Positions 23,034 through 35,929 of a stretch of 64,000 nucleotides of DNA are shown here, piece after piece. Under the pieces are notes generated by a model, which was given only the letters and a program-made list of their open reading frames with translations, was not told where the DNA came from and did no database searches. The stretch spans positions 957,001-1,021,000 of the forward strand of contig OZ037772.1 of assembly GCA_964035545.1 (NCBI GenBank). The letters run 5' to 3'. Within the stretch, counting starts at the first letter, position 1. Each line of letters begins with the position of its first letter. The stretch comes from Bugula neritina (Eukaryota; Bryozoa; Gymnolaemata; Cheilostomatida; Bugulidae). The translations under genes and the position numbers were made by a program.

Positions 23034-26000
23034 ATGGATAGCTCAACAAAAATTAAAATTGCACATTGCAATTTGTGTGCAGAAGCTTTTATGCAACCAC
23101 CCAGCGTTAGGCCTCCTGCAAAATGCAGCAAATGCAGTAAGTATAATAAAATAAAGGATATTTTATAACTTGATTATTATATATTATGATTGATTAATTT
23201 AAATTAATTTATGCTAGACAAGCCAAGTATATATGTATGCTGCTTATATCATAATAATTATTTTCAAGTGTAGTAAATTCTTTTTGAGCTTCAATCAACA
23301 AATACCTACTATTTACAGTTTGCAGTAAAAATGACACAGGTAAAAATGGCACAGGTAATGATAATACTGATAATAAAGGCACAAATGGCAAAGTAGGTAC
23401 AAATAATGGCACATTTTCAATGTTATGGTTTGGGGTGGGATGGGGTTTAGGTTTGGAAATGAAGGTTTGAGTTTGGGGTTTAACAAGTTTGACATCAGTG
23501 TGCATTCTTTCTCACTTTTCTATTTGTGCCCTTAAATTACCATAGTGCCATTATTATACTTGTGCCATGTTATACCAGACGCGCAGGCAAACTGCAAGTG
23601 CAAGCGAATCGGCTCGTACTTATATAAGTAATTTGAGTTCTCATAATTTAATTAGGTAATCAATGCTATTTTATCCAGCATACTTTAAAACTTGGCTATA
23701 TAGCTTTTATTTTTGTAGCTAATTTTTTCATTTATTTTTCCAATTTATTTAAAGTAGCAAAAAATTCTCAATAAAACATAATTTAAGCTAAGACAATATT
23801 TTATATACAAAAAACATATATATAGTAGACCAAGTATCATCTATTGAAATAGTTGTATAGTTGCATGATTACAACAACATGCATATGGAATATAATATAA
23901 TAGTTATGGGCTGAGGCTTTTTCTTTGTTTGCATATAGTTTTCCAGATCATAGGTCTTGAGTTGTTTGTGGTCAATTATATATACTATTCTGTAAGTAAA
24001 CAGGATTGCTATACATAATTAGTTTAGCAATCTTTCGTTTTATGTGAGCACAGGCATCATAATCTAGATTGTATAGAATGTCTACAATTTGTTATGCTAA
24101 AACAAATTACTTTAGCATTAACCACAAAACCAGTACAGTTTCTTGTTTTACGTGTCATATGAGTTTAATTTCATCTATGGCTCTAAATTTAAAAATAATT
24201 ATGAGATAGTAGATTTACTTATATAAAATAGTTGGGCATTCTTATATAAATCCTCAAGAATGAAATATAATTCATATACACTTCCTTGCTGTTTCTTGTT
24301 AATTGCAATAGAAATTAAAAACATAATTTTGAAATAGCCTAAGTATTTTTGTGCTCTCAAATCCTCACTGACAATTATGGTATAGCACTTTAACTTTTCA
24401 ATGTGCTATATAATGAAAAGAAATGCTATAATAGCTATTATGCAAGCGTTTATTATAGATAAATGATCTCTTTAAATAAACGATGTTTCTTGCATGCAAT
24501 TAAACTTTTTTGCAATATTATACTTAAAATTATAACTCTAGCTATTAATAGACATGAAATTTTCAAGTAAAACCATCTTATATCATAATCCTATAGTCAT
24601 TTATAGGTCTTTAAAAAGGATTTAGTATAATTTATCATCTGGTAAGTTATTATATATAGTTAGCACCAATTTCACCAGAAATTTCATGAGGCCATACTGC
24701 AGTTAAAACTTGTTTATTGTTATCTTGGTTTTTTAGTTACCAAAAGGGAATGCCCCAGCTGCAAACACGTTATACCAATAAATGCAGTCAATTGCTCCAA
24801 CTGTGGTGAGTACATTATTACTTATGGTAATAGAGCTTCCAATTGTTCTACTTTGCTTTCATTGGTGTCACACACACACACGCACTCACTCACTCACTCA
24901 CACACTCACTCACACACGAAATATTTTACTATAAAAGTTGTGACTTCAAAGATTTTACTGCAGCGTTCACAGGTCAAATGAAAAGTATATGCATTTAGAT
25001 AAGTCATTTTGTCTGGTATACAATTATACCCAGGTTCTTTTTACATATGAAGCTATATCTGCATACATGTCTTAAAAAGTTTAATTTAAAGCATCTTAAG
25101 TAATGTATAATTGGATATATATGTGTATATATTTAGGGAGCTCTATGAGATCATTAACACTACAAACTAAACAGGAGACATTGGCTAGACAGTTTGAGTA
25201 TGGTGCTCAACATAAAAAAGGTAACGGCTACACAAGGCAGAGGATGTGTAACATGGTAAGCGATTTTGTTCTCTAGAATGCTATAATAATAGCAAATTAT
25301 AGGAAAATGAAAACAAAGTTGATCTGCATACATGTGTGACGCCATCAAATAAAATCTTTTAACTTCTGCAATATTGTAATGCTTAAATATAATATCAGTT
25401 TAAGCAAAAAATGAGAAAGGTATTTTACTATGCATGCATAACTAAAACGCTGTGCCAGTAGCTTATTTACCATTTTTGGTAAAAATTGCTTTCTGTAAAC
25501 AATAATTTGATGCGGTATAAGTTATTTTACTTATAATAATAACAAATAGAATTAATTACTAAGTGCATAGCTGTTCTTTTGTCCATATTATTGTTGAAAT
25601 AATTTAAACTATTTTATATTTTAGTCATCATTCGCTCTTGGAGCTGGCTTTGGTACAGTTACTTTTATGATAAAGCCTAACTCAAATAAGAAGGTCACAG
25701 TGATAAGCAGTGGAGTGTCATCTGAATTCTTAGGACAACTTACTAAAGCTATGACAGCAGTGCTTTTAAGTTCAAGTAAGATGCATAAATGCTTTTAGAG
25801 CTAGATGTAATATAGAGCACTTTGTATGTTTATTTATTATTTATTGACGGTGGCAACTCAAGCTTTCTACTCGTATTTTTCACTAAACCTATGGCCAATA
25901 AATACATTTTACATAAGATATTTACATTTCTTTATGTAGTTTCAGATATAAAACATGCAAATATTTGATTATCATATATAGACCATAAAAGTTGTAAAAC

Positions 26001-27939
26001 TACTTTTCTATTACTTTTTAAAAAAAATTTGTGCAGAGTTTGAATGTAATTTTACTTTATTGTATTTAGTAAAGGAAGTTTACGATCCAAACAAGATGAC
26101 AGTCATGGAAAGCTATAATAAACTAGACAAAGATGATAAACCAGTTACCATAGTTCCCTCAACCAGTGTTTCCTCAGACAGGGTTCCCTCAACCAGTGCT
26201 CCCTCAACCAGTGCTCCCTCAACCAGTGCTCCCTCAACCAGTGTGCCCTCAACCATAGGTCTCTCAACCAGTGTGCCCTCAACCATAGGTCTCTCAACCA
26301 GTGTGCCCTCAACCATAGGTCTCTCAACCAGTGTGCCCTCAACCATAGGTCTCTCAACCAGTGTGCCCTCAACCATAGGTCTCTCAACCAGTGTGCCCTC
26401 AACCATAGGTCTCTCAACCAGTGTGCCCTCAACCATAGATCTCTCAACCAGTGTGCCCTCAACCATAGGTCTCTCAACCAGTGTGCCCTCAACCATAGGT
26501 CTCTCAACCAGTGTGCCCTCAACCATAGATCTCTCAACCAGTGTGCCCTCAACCAGCTTTGTCTCCACCAGTGTGCTTTCAACCTGTCTTCCTTCAGCCA
26601 GTGTTTCCTCGGTCAGTGATCCTTCAACCAGTGTGCCCTCAGCCACTACTAGAAAGAAGAGTTCACAAAAAACAAAACGTACGTCTTTGATAATTATCCT
26701 CAAACTTTATTTAAAATCAAAATAATTATTGTCTCACAAATTGTAACCAAATTAGACAAAGCTTATTACATACTTGCATATATTTATATTGTAGTTATAA
26801 TACTTTACAATTTGTGGTTGATGCATCAGTTTTATATTTATTGTAATATTAGCTCAATGCTATATAATACAAGGTTTTGTAAATCAAGAAAATTAAAGTT
26901 TGAAGTAATTGTTTGCACAGCTTTTTGAGTATATGCATGACACGTATAAAAGATTTCATGAATTAATTTGTCTAACAAAATGTTCAGAAACTCTTTGCAA
27001 ACGTCACATATTTATAAATCGCATTATTTACCCATGTTTAAAAAGCTGTTATAAAATCATCATATAAATATAATGTTTTATGTGTTTCTTGTTGAAGGAG
27101 GTACCAAAAAACTTTGGGTGATTGAAAAGATTACTAACGTTAAAGGAAGGGAAGCACTTGTTAAATGGAAGGGGTACAGGTAAGTTGAATTGAGACCAGC
27201 AAGAATGATCATGGAGTATGAATAATTCTGCATTGAACTTTCATAATGATCCACTAGCAAAGTATAACACATGCATGCATACACAGACGATAGAGCTCGG
27301 TATAAAAATGTAAAATAGCTTACCCAATTTATTTGAGTATGCCATTTGTTATCGTAAGATTGAAAATTAGTGGTTAAATTCATTTGACTAGAAGACTGTT
27401 TATTTGGAAGCATTGTGTAATTAGGTCATGTTTTTTTATAAACTGCATTTTTTTTTACTTTTTGCTAGAAATTAGAACTTGCATGTAAGCAATGTCATAA
27501 CATAAAATGTTAGACAAAAATTTAAATTACAGAGGGAGGTACAATGGAATGTCTTTGTAACTTGTCACAGATCTAGACCGATTTTTTTTTTCTTTAACTT
27601 CAGAAGTTTGGTGGGTGCTTTTGGTCTTCCAGTTTGAAAAAGTTGTTGTTTATATTCTAGGACTCCAACCTGGGAGCCAATTACAAATGTGCGTCACACA
27701 GTGTTTTACAAACAGTTTATGGTAAGTGTACTACTTCAGCTGTTCACATTATCAATTAGTTGACTAGACACTTTTAAAATTAAAGTAGCATTTAGTTATA
27801 CTATGCTGCAGCTTAACTAAGTAAACCGGTAACTGTTCATTTGTGATTTAAAGATATCAACTGGTTGAAGTTGCATATTCCTTGTTGATTATTATTATTT
27901 CTTGTATTTTAGGGACAAGGATGCAGCAAAAGAACCTGA
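23034..27939 (+). CDS. Zinc-ribbon and chromodomain protein, 8 exons, 406 residues
   Basis: Seen: exons 23034-23136, 24737-24805, 25137-25255, 25625-25775, 26070-26678, 27098-27179, 27661-27721 and 27913-27939 join in phase with GT-AG borders and no stop (1,221 bases). Domains: CNLC and CSKC (residues about 11-33), CPSCKHVIPINAVNCSNC (about 40-57), a GAGFGTVTF block (about 105-113), ten copies of a 10-residue Ser/Thr/Pro unit (about 210-315), a basic stretch, and a C-terminal chromodomain (about 354-398) with LWVIEKI, ALVKWKGY and TWEP. Trp, Trp and Tyr occupy the aromatic-cage positions. AATAAA lies at 27,974. A TTTTAG before exon 1 leaves room for an upstream exon. Known: chromodomains bind methyl-lysine or target integration complexes. 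Inferred: nuclear accessory or targeting factor of the KDZ element. A host gene captured between the repeats is the alternative. Confidence 0.8.
23325..23578. repeat. Foldback element in intron 1 of the chromodomain gene
   Basis: The left arm has GGTAAAAATGGCACAGGTAA-type units and the right arm has the complement (TGTGCCATTTTTACC-like) at 23,535-23,575. They flank a G-rich centre (GGTTTGGGGTGGGATGGGGT). Similar centres stand at 43,183-43,275 and 43,905-43,945. Confidence 0.65.
24868..24920. repeat. CA/CACT microsatellite
   Basis: About 50 bp of CACACACA and CACTCACT units in intron 2 of the chromodomain gene. Confidence 0.85.
26243..26550 (+). repeat. Coding 30-bp minisatellite in the chromodomain gene
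   Basis: Ten near-identical 30-bp units encode VPSTIGLSTS. Two units carry Asp instead of Gly (GGT to GAT). Shorter APSTS units precede the array. The period is a multiple of three, so copy number can change without a frameshift. Confidence 0.95.
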
Positions 27940-27973
27940 ACCTAAATATTTCATATTATATATATATATTGTA

Positions 27974-27979
27974 AATAAA
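27974..27979 (+). promoter_or_regulatory. Probable polyadenylation signal of the chromodomain gene
   Basis: AATAAA stands 35 bp after the stop codon. It lies about 620 bp from the stop codon of the convergent transposase gene. Confidence 0.6.
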
Positions 27980-28601
27980 CAAATAATTGTATGCCAAACA
28001 GTTTGATATTCTTTCAAGACAAAGGTGAAAGTTACCTTGCAAATCAATTCTAGCCAACATAGGATGTGTTAAACATTACTTCAAATGTTGAATTAGAGCA
28101 TATTATGGTTACAAAAATATTATAAGAGTAAAAAGTTCTTTTTTAGATTACAAAATTATTACAGGGCAGAACAAATTAGAAAACTGTATGCAATTTCTCA
28201 TCTTTGGAATCGCTAATAACATTTAATACATGTTTGATAACAGATTATGTGTATTCTGCCAGTCACACACACACACATTAGTAAAAACTAGCTTTACAAC
28301 TTTCAAAACTATTTTAATATAAAAACAACTACTAAAATGCAGCAATAAGTATTGTGGAAAAAGGATAATTGGTTACTCATAAGCAAGTTTCATTAGCAAC
28401 GACAGTACATCATGTGACTAAAAACAACCTGGAAGAAACTCGAACATATACAGTGTGCAAGCAAGCACAATCATAGGTATTTTTAAGCTAGACATAAAAT
28501 TATTATTGAAGAGAGCTAGTTAAAATATATCCTCACTCAGATAGATAGTGGCTTGAAAAATATATCCAAAAACTATCAAAAAAGGTTTCAAGAAAAAAGC
28601 T

Positions 28602-28911
28602 TTAGTCTTCGTCAGATGAGTCAGAATAAATCGGCTGCAAGTCATCATCATCTATAATTTCTTCACACTGGAAAACAAAATGAAGTATTTTTTAATCACC
28701 CCACGTTAGCCACTATACAAGTTTTGAAATAGATTATGGTACCAAAAATATTATAGTTATATTTCTACTGAAGATTAAAAAACACACACAACAGTTTCAA
28801 ATAGTGCAATGTGTTATTAGTTTATCTTTTAAAGGATCCCTGGAATGCGGTACTTATGCACTATTAAATATATATATGTATAAACATATACATATATATA
28901 CATATATATAC

Positions 28912-28989
<78 letters not shown>

Positions 28990-31900
28990 ATCAATTCAGC
29001 ACATATACACATAAAATTTGTTGTAAAACAAAATTTAAATATTCTTATATATTATATTAACTTTCATTTACATTTAGTCAGAGATCCTTCAACATACACA
29101 AATATAAAAAAAACTTTACAATCTAAGCTAAAGATTTGCCAACATTTAGATACAACCTCTTGATCAGCACCAGAGAAGTTGGCATAACAAGACTTGAGAA
29201 AGGCTTGTTTAAATTGGGTGGAGATGGTGTCATCATTATGGTTACCATCACTTAAGGATGCTGCCATGCGTGCTACAAGAAATATATGGTGGCAACATTG
29301 ACAGAAAACTGACATAGTGATGACATAAAAAGACAGTTTTGCCACAAGAATAGATAGAATAGTAAATTGAGTTACACATGAAATTACAGACTGCAAAAAA
29401 TTAAAACAACTGATTTTGGAAAATAGAAATATACAACTACTATACCTGCATATTCAAGCAATTTTACGCGCTCTTCACCTAATATATCCAATTCTTCCAC
29501 TGTTCTATTGTAGAGATGGTATGCATCGAACAGCTTCAGTAAATTGGGGGATACAGAGAGCTTGATTTCCGAGCCTGTCCATGGAAAGATCATGGAGGTG
29601 GCTTGGTCAAAGTCTGTACGAGACAGGTACGGGTGATTTTGCACATACTCATCAACAGCCTTTTGAAGCTTCAAATATGTCGCACGTCGTTTGCTCCGCA
29701 ACCTGTCACGCCCCTTTGATGAGTCTAAATTATGAAACATATGAATGATAGTTGCCACTAAACATTTAAAGTTTTGAGCAACCGCAAAAAAAGCAAATTT
29801 GACTAAAAATAGGTACAGTAATGTGACGGACAACATTTCTCGCTACAGAAAATAGGATGGGTCTCAGATGAAAACTTCCCAGTTAGATGCTATTTTTTAT
29901 TTTGGTAAAAAAAATAAAATGAGATATATACACATGTTGCCTCCATAACAAATTATCACAACACCGAACTAAAAATTAGAAAAGTTACAAGTTTGCCAAC
30001 CTGCTAACTTGAGAATGTTTGCATCAAACCGCTGTATAGTGCAAGCTAAATCTTCCAATTTTCTTTGATCTGCAGTCAAATCTAATAATAGAAATATACA
30101 GTTTAGCGTTTATTCTGCTATGTATTGAACTAGCCTTATCATTACACCACATAGACATCTTATGACATACCACGTTTTACATACTGGGTTAACTCTTATT
30201 CTGATGTCTATTTGCCTAAACTCATTATATACAGTTTTTTGCCATACTAATATTCTGTAATTTTTCATCTACATTTATTTTTAATGTCAGTTACCTGTTA
30301 GCTCCAATACGTTACAGTCATACATTCTACAATCTTAATTATATGTATATTTAATCTTACTTGTCTAACAATATGGCAGGAGCACAACACATTCCACAAC
30401 ACAACACATTTAATTTAAAATTTGATCTCAAATTCCAAACAATTGATTTTTCGAAAAAATTGTGGATTACAAAACCGCAATCAATCTCTGGAAAAAATTT
30501 AAGTTTTCAGGCTGTATCTTAAGCAGAGGTATTCTTGAAATATAACTGAATTTGATAAAGCAAACATTTATGAAGCTAAACAAATTAGGTCTGCTTAAAC
30601 ATCCCTATAGTAGCTATTATAAATATAAACAAAGAAGATTTGTTGATTTTCATAACGTATGATGGAGAAAATCTGATCCACTTGATAGAACAGTATAGAT
30701 AAACATATATTCTATTAGATACGCAATCTAAAGGGTTTTAATCTGTCAAATTTGTGTGCAAATTAGATTACCTAACAATTTGCTGACTAACAACTAACCA
30801 ACTCTATAAGAAAGCTTTACCTGGCGAGGAGGAGCAAATCCTCTCCATCACCTCTTCTATGCTGCTGGCCTCTGGAATTTCAGATTTCTTCAGCTCTACC
30901 ATAGTGGCATGCCGTTTCGGCAGTTCCATTTCAATCTAATAATAATTAGTCATTTAAGAAACATAAATATCATCACATTTAAATATTCAACTCGATAATT
31001 CAATTTGTTTCAATAACTACTACTAAGCATGCATTATGCCAATGTACTTTTCTTCAATGTTAATGCATAGAACGAAACCATAATAATAAGTTAATGCATA
31101 CATTCTGCAGGCTTTAGCTACTTATGGATTTTCAGACGGTTTTTCATGATCATCCGAAAATCCAAATTAGGTAAAAAAACATTATCCACGAAAATTGAAA
31201 AGGATTAAAAAGAAACTTGATTATTTATTGACAATTTTTTAGTTTTGGTCAAAATCAACAGCTGCAGTCTGAAAAATAGCTAAAAAATGAAGAATACTAA
31301 ATAAATTACCATAATCGATTTAGCAACCACTGCAGTAAAATAAAAATAATATAATGCAACTAAATGGAAGAATGATGCTAAGCTATTATTTACTCCAATA
31401 TTACAATGAAATTCCGAATGAAAAACCCTTTAAATATATAAATAAGACACTTTTAAATGTTTGATTGCATAAATAATAATATATACAAGCTATAATACTT
31501 CAGAAATGTTAGTTTTAGATGTTGACTAAACTTAATTGAACACAAGGTTTTTTTTAATAAAATAAGTTTTCCATAACTGTATACAACACCTGCTTTATCT
31601 TTTTTGCCAACATTTCCGGCATCTTCTTTATTTTTCTGAAATTCCAGAAGCCAGCAGCATGCTCGAGCTGCTGACGACGACCTAGAAAAACCAATACAAT
31701 ACTTTAAAGCATTAAAAAGGCATAATGGTACTTGTACACCTTAAACAATGCATTTTGAAACAGTTTCAATAGGTTATATATCAAATGAACTTAATATACA
31801 TTCAAACAGCACGTAGTTAACAAGTATATGTTTCAAAGAGAATATAAATTGGGTACCATTAGCAGTCATATGTCTCGTTATCAAACCACACCGAGACATG

Positions 31901-34900
31901 TAGCTGTTTGTTTGCTCCGTGGTCTCGCCAGTGCTCAGTCCTACTCCCTTTTTCACCCTGCCACTCCACCTAGTCTTTAAATAGAAACAACATTGCAGCT
32001 GCGGCCTGGGGATGTTTCAATTTAAGCCTAAACAACTTGAAACCAATCATGTAAAAAATAGTTAACATGAAAAGTTTGCTTCTATATTTTAAACCAAAAT
32101 TTGCATGGAGGCAGCTAAAGGCAAAATACTCATCAGATTCAAAGGCTAAAAAATTTGGCATTTACATGTAAATGCATTGCTTCTACTTATGCTACTGAAA
32201 ACTAAAAGATTTACTGAAGCATAGTACCTGACATGTCCAAGTGTGGGCTTTAGCGTGCATCACACTCAAAAAATATTTTTGAGAGGATGCACGCTGCGCG
32301 TCCATTTTGGACAGCCAGGGGTAGTACTGGCACATGACGTCAGTAGCTATGAACTTCGCGCCAGAAAACTGTTTCTAAAATTGTTCAAACATATAATTAA
32401 AAAAATGAAGCTTTGACGTGTAAAATTTTTAAATGTACTTTGATCAGAGTTAAATTTTACAAAAAGTCACAACACATTTTGAAAACACATGAATAAAGGT
32501 TAGGAGAGCACTAATTAACTCACCTGCATTATATATGGGTAAGCGAAAACTTCCCCCCTATCCATGTCCAGTGCCTTGAGCACTAGAGCATGACGGCAAG
32601 TGGCCATCATACAGCCAGTCACACTTTTTTTTGAGAAACTGCCGGAAGACGTCTTTGCTGCTTTCCACGCAGTCTCTCCACAGTGGCCATCAACTGAGTA
32701 CTTCTAAAAATCAGATAACATAATAGCTCACTTATTTACTTAGATTAAAAAGGTACAAATAAAAAAGGTAGAATAAGTGCTATGGTAAATTTCACCAAAT
32801 AGTAAAACCAGCATATTTGAAAGCGTATCCATATTAGTATACTATTTTGAAACTTTATCTGACATTTTTCGAAACACAAATCTTTTCAACTGCATTTTTC
32901 ACTTCACCGTCATCTAAGAAAAGATGCGACGGCACTGCCTCTTCAACTGTTACTCTAAAAATAAAACAATCATAATAATAATAAGTAAAGCACACAACTA
33001 CCTATTCAATATTACATGCACATAAATGAGACAGAACAAAAACTGTGCTACCCAAGAGAAACTTACCTTCCAGCTGCTTTATATTTATAAAGCTTCATGT
33101 TGCCATCAATATGAACTGCGTGTGGTGAAGCTCCGCAGCAGGGACAATTAAAGGTTTGAGCAACATGATGGAAGAAAAAAGATTCCGCCTTTTTCCATTC
33201 CAGGAAACAGCAGTTGAAGGTGTCCTGGGACATAGAGAACTTTTGCTGTAAGAATAAACAAAAATTGCTATTATAGGCTACCTACTTAATTTTCAGCCAG
33301 AAACTAAATTTGGCCAAATTGAAAATTTACTAAGTTGCAATACATTGTTAAAGCTATTCGTCAAATTCTTGACCCTTAGATAACTTAACCAGCCAATTTA
33401 AAAATAAAAAGCAAAGAAAATGATAACCATCTGTAGATAATGATATTCAATTATAACTTTAGCAACTAAATAACTAACCTAAGATTAAATGACTATTACA
33501 AAGCATTGAAAAAAGATTCACAAAATTATGTATAACAGCTGCCTTTCCCAGTTATTGATTTTATGCTGTCAACATAACTATTAAATTTTGAAAGAGCATC
33601 AAATAGCTAGTCAATTTTCACTATTAGAAGGGAGGCTTCTGCATCAATAAGATTTTCAGTAAAACTATATAAGGGTAATCAGAACAGTGATATTAACTGA
33701 AACTCAGTATTCATTTTAGCAGAGGTAAACATTCAGCATAAGTGTATAAATGAATACTAGATTTTAAAGTTGGACAAATAATAAATGAAGAAATTTGAAT
33801 AAAAGCAGCAAAAAATTAGGAATATTGACCTTGCCATCCAATGCTGATATAAATTTTAGACTAGAAAGCATGCTTTTCATGCTTAGAGAGGGGGAATGGT
33901 GCTGCAAGATGCTATTATGCAACAAGTAACTGAATTCCACAAATACTTTTCCCTCAGGAGTTAGTGGCCACAGCCCGATTTTAGGAAAATCTTCACACAG
34001 CTGAACAGGTGCCCACGAGCACAGCTCACAATAAGGTACATTTATCGCTGTTTCAGAGAGCCCTAAAACCGAAAGATTATAGTAAAATGTTGAAAGCTAA
34101 ATATAAAGAGTCTGAAAAATGAAAACATGCATGCATTTTAAAGTTTACTTTAGAATAACAGGAAGTAAAGCAAAAAATAGATGTGTGGTCAAAATGTGAA
34201 TTAGCAAAAAACCCGAAAATTCCACATCACCTAAAGTGGTGGAGAATGCAACAATGACCTGAATGAATGAAAATATTTTTAAATTAGAGTTTAGAACTTG
34301 TAAAATTTACCATCATTAGTGATGACCTTGAGGGTATAAGTAGCTCTCTCAATGATTGGCTGGTTGCAGACTTGGCAAGTTGATGGAAGCAGAGTAATCC
34401 GATCACCTAAAATTAAATCAAAAATCAGTTCTTGGCTAGAAATGCTAACCTTTTACATTCAGCAATATAGAAAATATAGTTATAACATGGCAATCATGAC
34501 GGTTAAGACTGTTAATTGAAATCGACGCTATAGAAAGCACATACTAAGAGAGAGTTTTCGAGCTTCCATGCCAGTAATTGTATTCTTATGAAGAATTGAT
34601 CGAATTTTGTCCCATTTAACTAAGCTAGCCTCTATATATGTAGGTGTTCTTTGTGGCTGGGAAGAACAGTACTGTCCAACAAGGTCCAGCAATCTTTCAA
34701 CATCTGAGAAAATTAAATAAAAACATATACTGCTCAAAAGCTAGCAAAATGAAATGTTATAATTTGTCAACAATTTTATCTATTTGGAAATTCAAATGAA
34801 AATGGTTTGTTTATACTAGCAGCACATTGAAGCTAAAATCAATAAGTTATATGTACCAAACAAGGGTTGAACTGCAAATATTATTACTTGATTCGTGTTC

Positions 34901-35909
34901 ATATAAATAGCTATATTGGCAACTACAAATTACAAATACTTTCTGTGTTGAGTTGATGGCAAAGAAACATGAAACATATTTTCAAGTTTAAAAACAAACC
35001 ACATCTAACTATTCTATTTTACCTTAAGTGTGCATACTTACACGCACTCAATTGGTTTTCATTTTCCACATCTACTGTATTGGAACTGGTAGCATTATTG
35101 TCTAATGAGTGTACTTGCTGATTCGCAAAATCTAAAATAAACGTTACAAAAAGGTGCTTCAAACATCCAGCTAATAAAGTAAACCAACTGCATGCATTCA
35201 GCAAACAAGTTTCACTGTACATAAAAGGTGAAAAATTAACCTGTTAGGTGCTTAGAGACAACCCTTGTTAGCTTATCACTGTATTCTTTTGACGTTGTGT
35301 TACCAGCTTGTGATAATTCTAATAAAAAAAAAACGCAATATCTACATATAATGTTGAATGAATCAAATACAGCAAAATTTTAAGAAACTCTTGCTGCACT
35401 TTATTTATAAAGTATTAACAGAAATAAATATACCTTAGCTTTCATTTCAGTTCAAACTTTTTCAGCTCAGTTATTACAATGTAGGCAGCTAAAATAGCTG
35501 TTTCAAAATGCCACGGACTTCAGAGCCCAATGAAAGCATAGTCAAGCAACCAGAAATTCCAAATCAATTTAGGACATATTTGTATAAAAAGATATTATAA
35601 AACACGATAATTGTTTGAACATGCAACCCACAAACAGATGGGAGCTTATATATATATATATATATATATATATAGCTGCAAGAGACTCTTTAGCATAGAC
35701 AAAGATTGATGCTAAATAAAGCTAACAAACTCATAGAATTTTATCAAATAGTGTAAGATACACCTACTTTTTTCATGGTATTTTTCTCTTCGTTCTTCAA
35801 GTTTCAATCTTTTTGCAGCATCATGTTTAACTTTATCCTCTGCGATACTTTTTTTAAGTGATGACTGGAGTAGTGATAAGGCCGTAGAATAGGTATTTTC
35901 ACTAGCCAT
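28602..35909 (-). CDS. KDZ-family transposase, 17 exons, about 750 residues
   Basis: Seen on the minus strand: exons 35909-35768, 35318-35241, 35131-35042, 34703-34545, 34406-34311, 34062-33830, 33245-33067, 32954-about 32870, 32703-32524, 32374-32228, 31974-31857, 31681-31590, 30935-30821, 30081-30001, 29724-29446, 29272-29157 and 28667-28602. No stop interrupts them; only the exon 8 donor is uncertain. Motifs in order: CNQP and CELC cysteine pairs, FNCPCC...HIDGN (first Asp, exon 7), TGCMMATCRHALVLKALDMD with RGE (exon 9), ATDVMCQYYPWL and MHAKAHTWTCQ (second Asp, exon 10), RWSGRVKKGVGLSTGETTEQ (Glu, exon 11). An acidic tail ends in SDSSDED. Known: this D-D-E plus Cys/His pattern defines Kyakuja-Dileera-Zisupton transposases. 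Inferred: catalytically competent. The start Met fits a basic coiled segment (KRLKLEERREKYHEK). Confidence 0.85.
28867..28992. repeat. TA dinucleotide run in the last transposase intron
   Basis: About 65 bp of pure (TA)n with flanking TATACATA variants, between exons 16 and 17 of the KDZ gene. Confidence 0.9.
35647..35675. repeat. TA dinucleotide run in transposase intron 1
   Basis: A short (TA)n run of about 29 bp in the first intron of the KDZ gene. Confidence 0.85.
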
Positions 35910-35929
35910 ATTCTATAATATTTCAAACA

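Noticed and set aside
26113-26703. Minus-strand frames of 145 and 196 codons (Arg/Trp/Leu-rich and Glu/Val-rich)
   Set aside because: They are shadows of the coding minisatellite. The plus-strand frame joins exons on both sides in phase.
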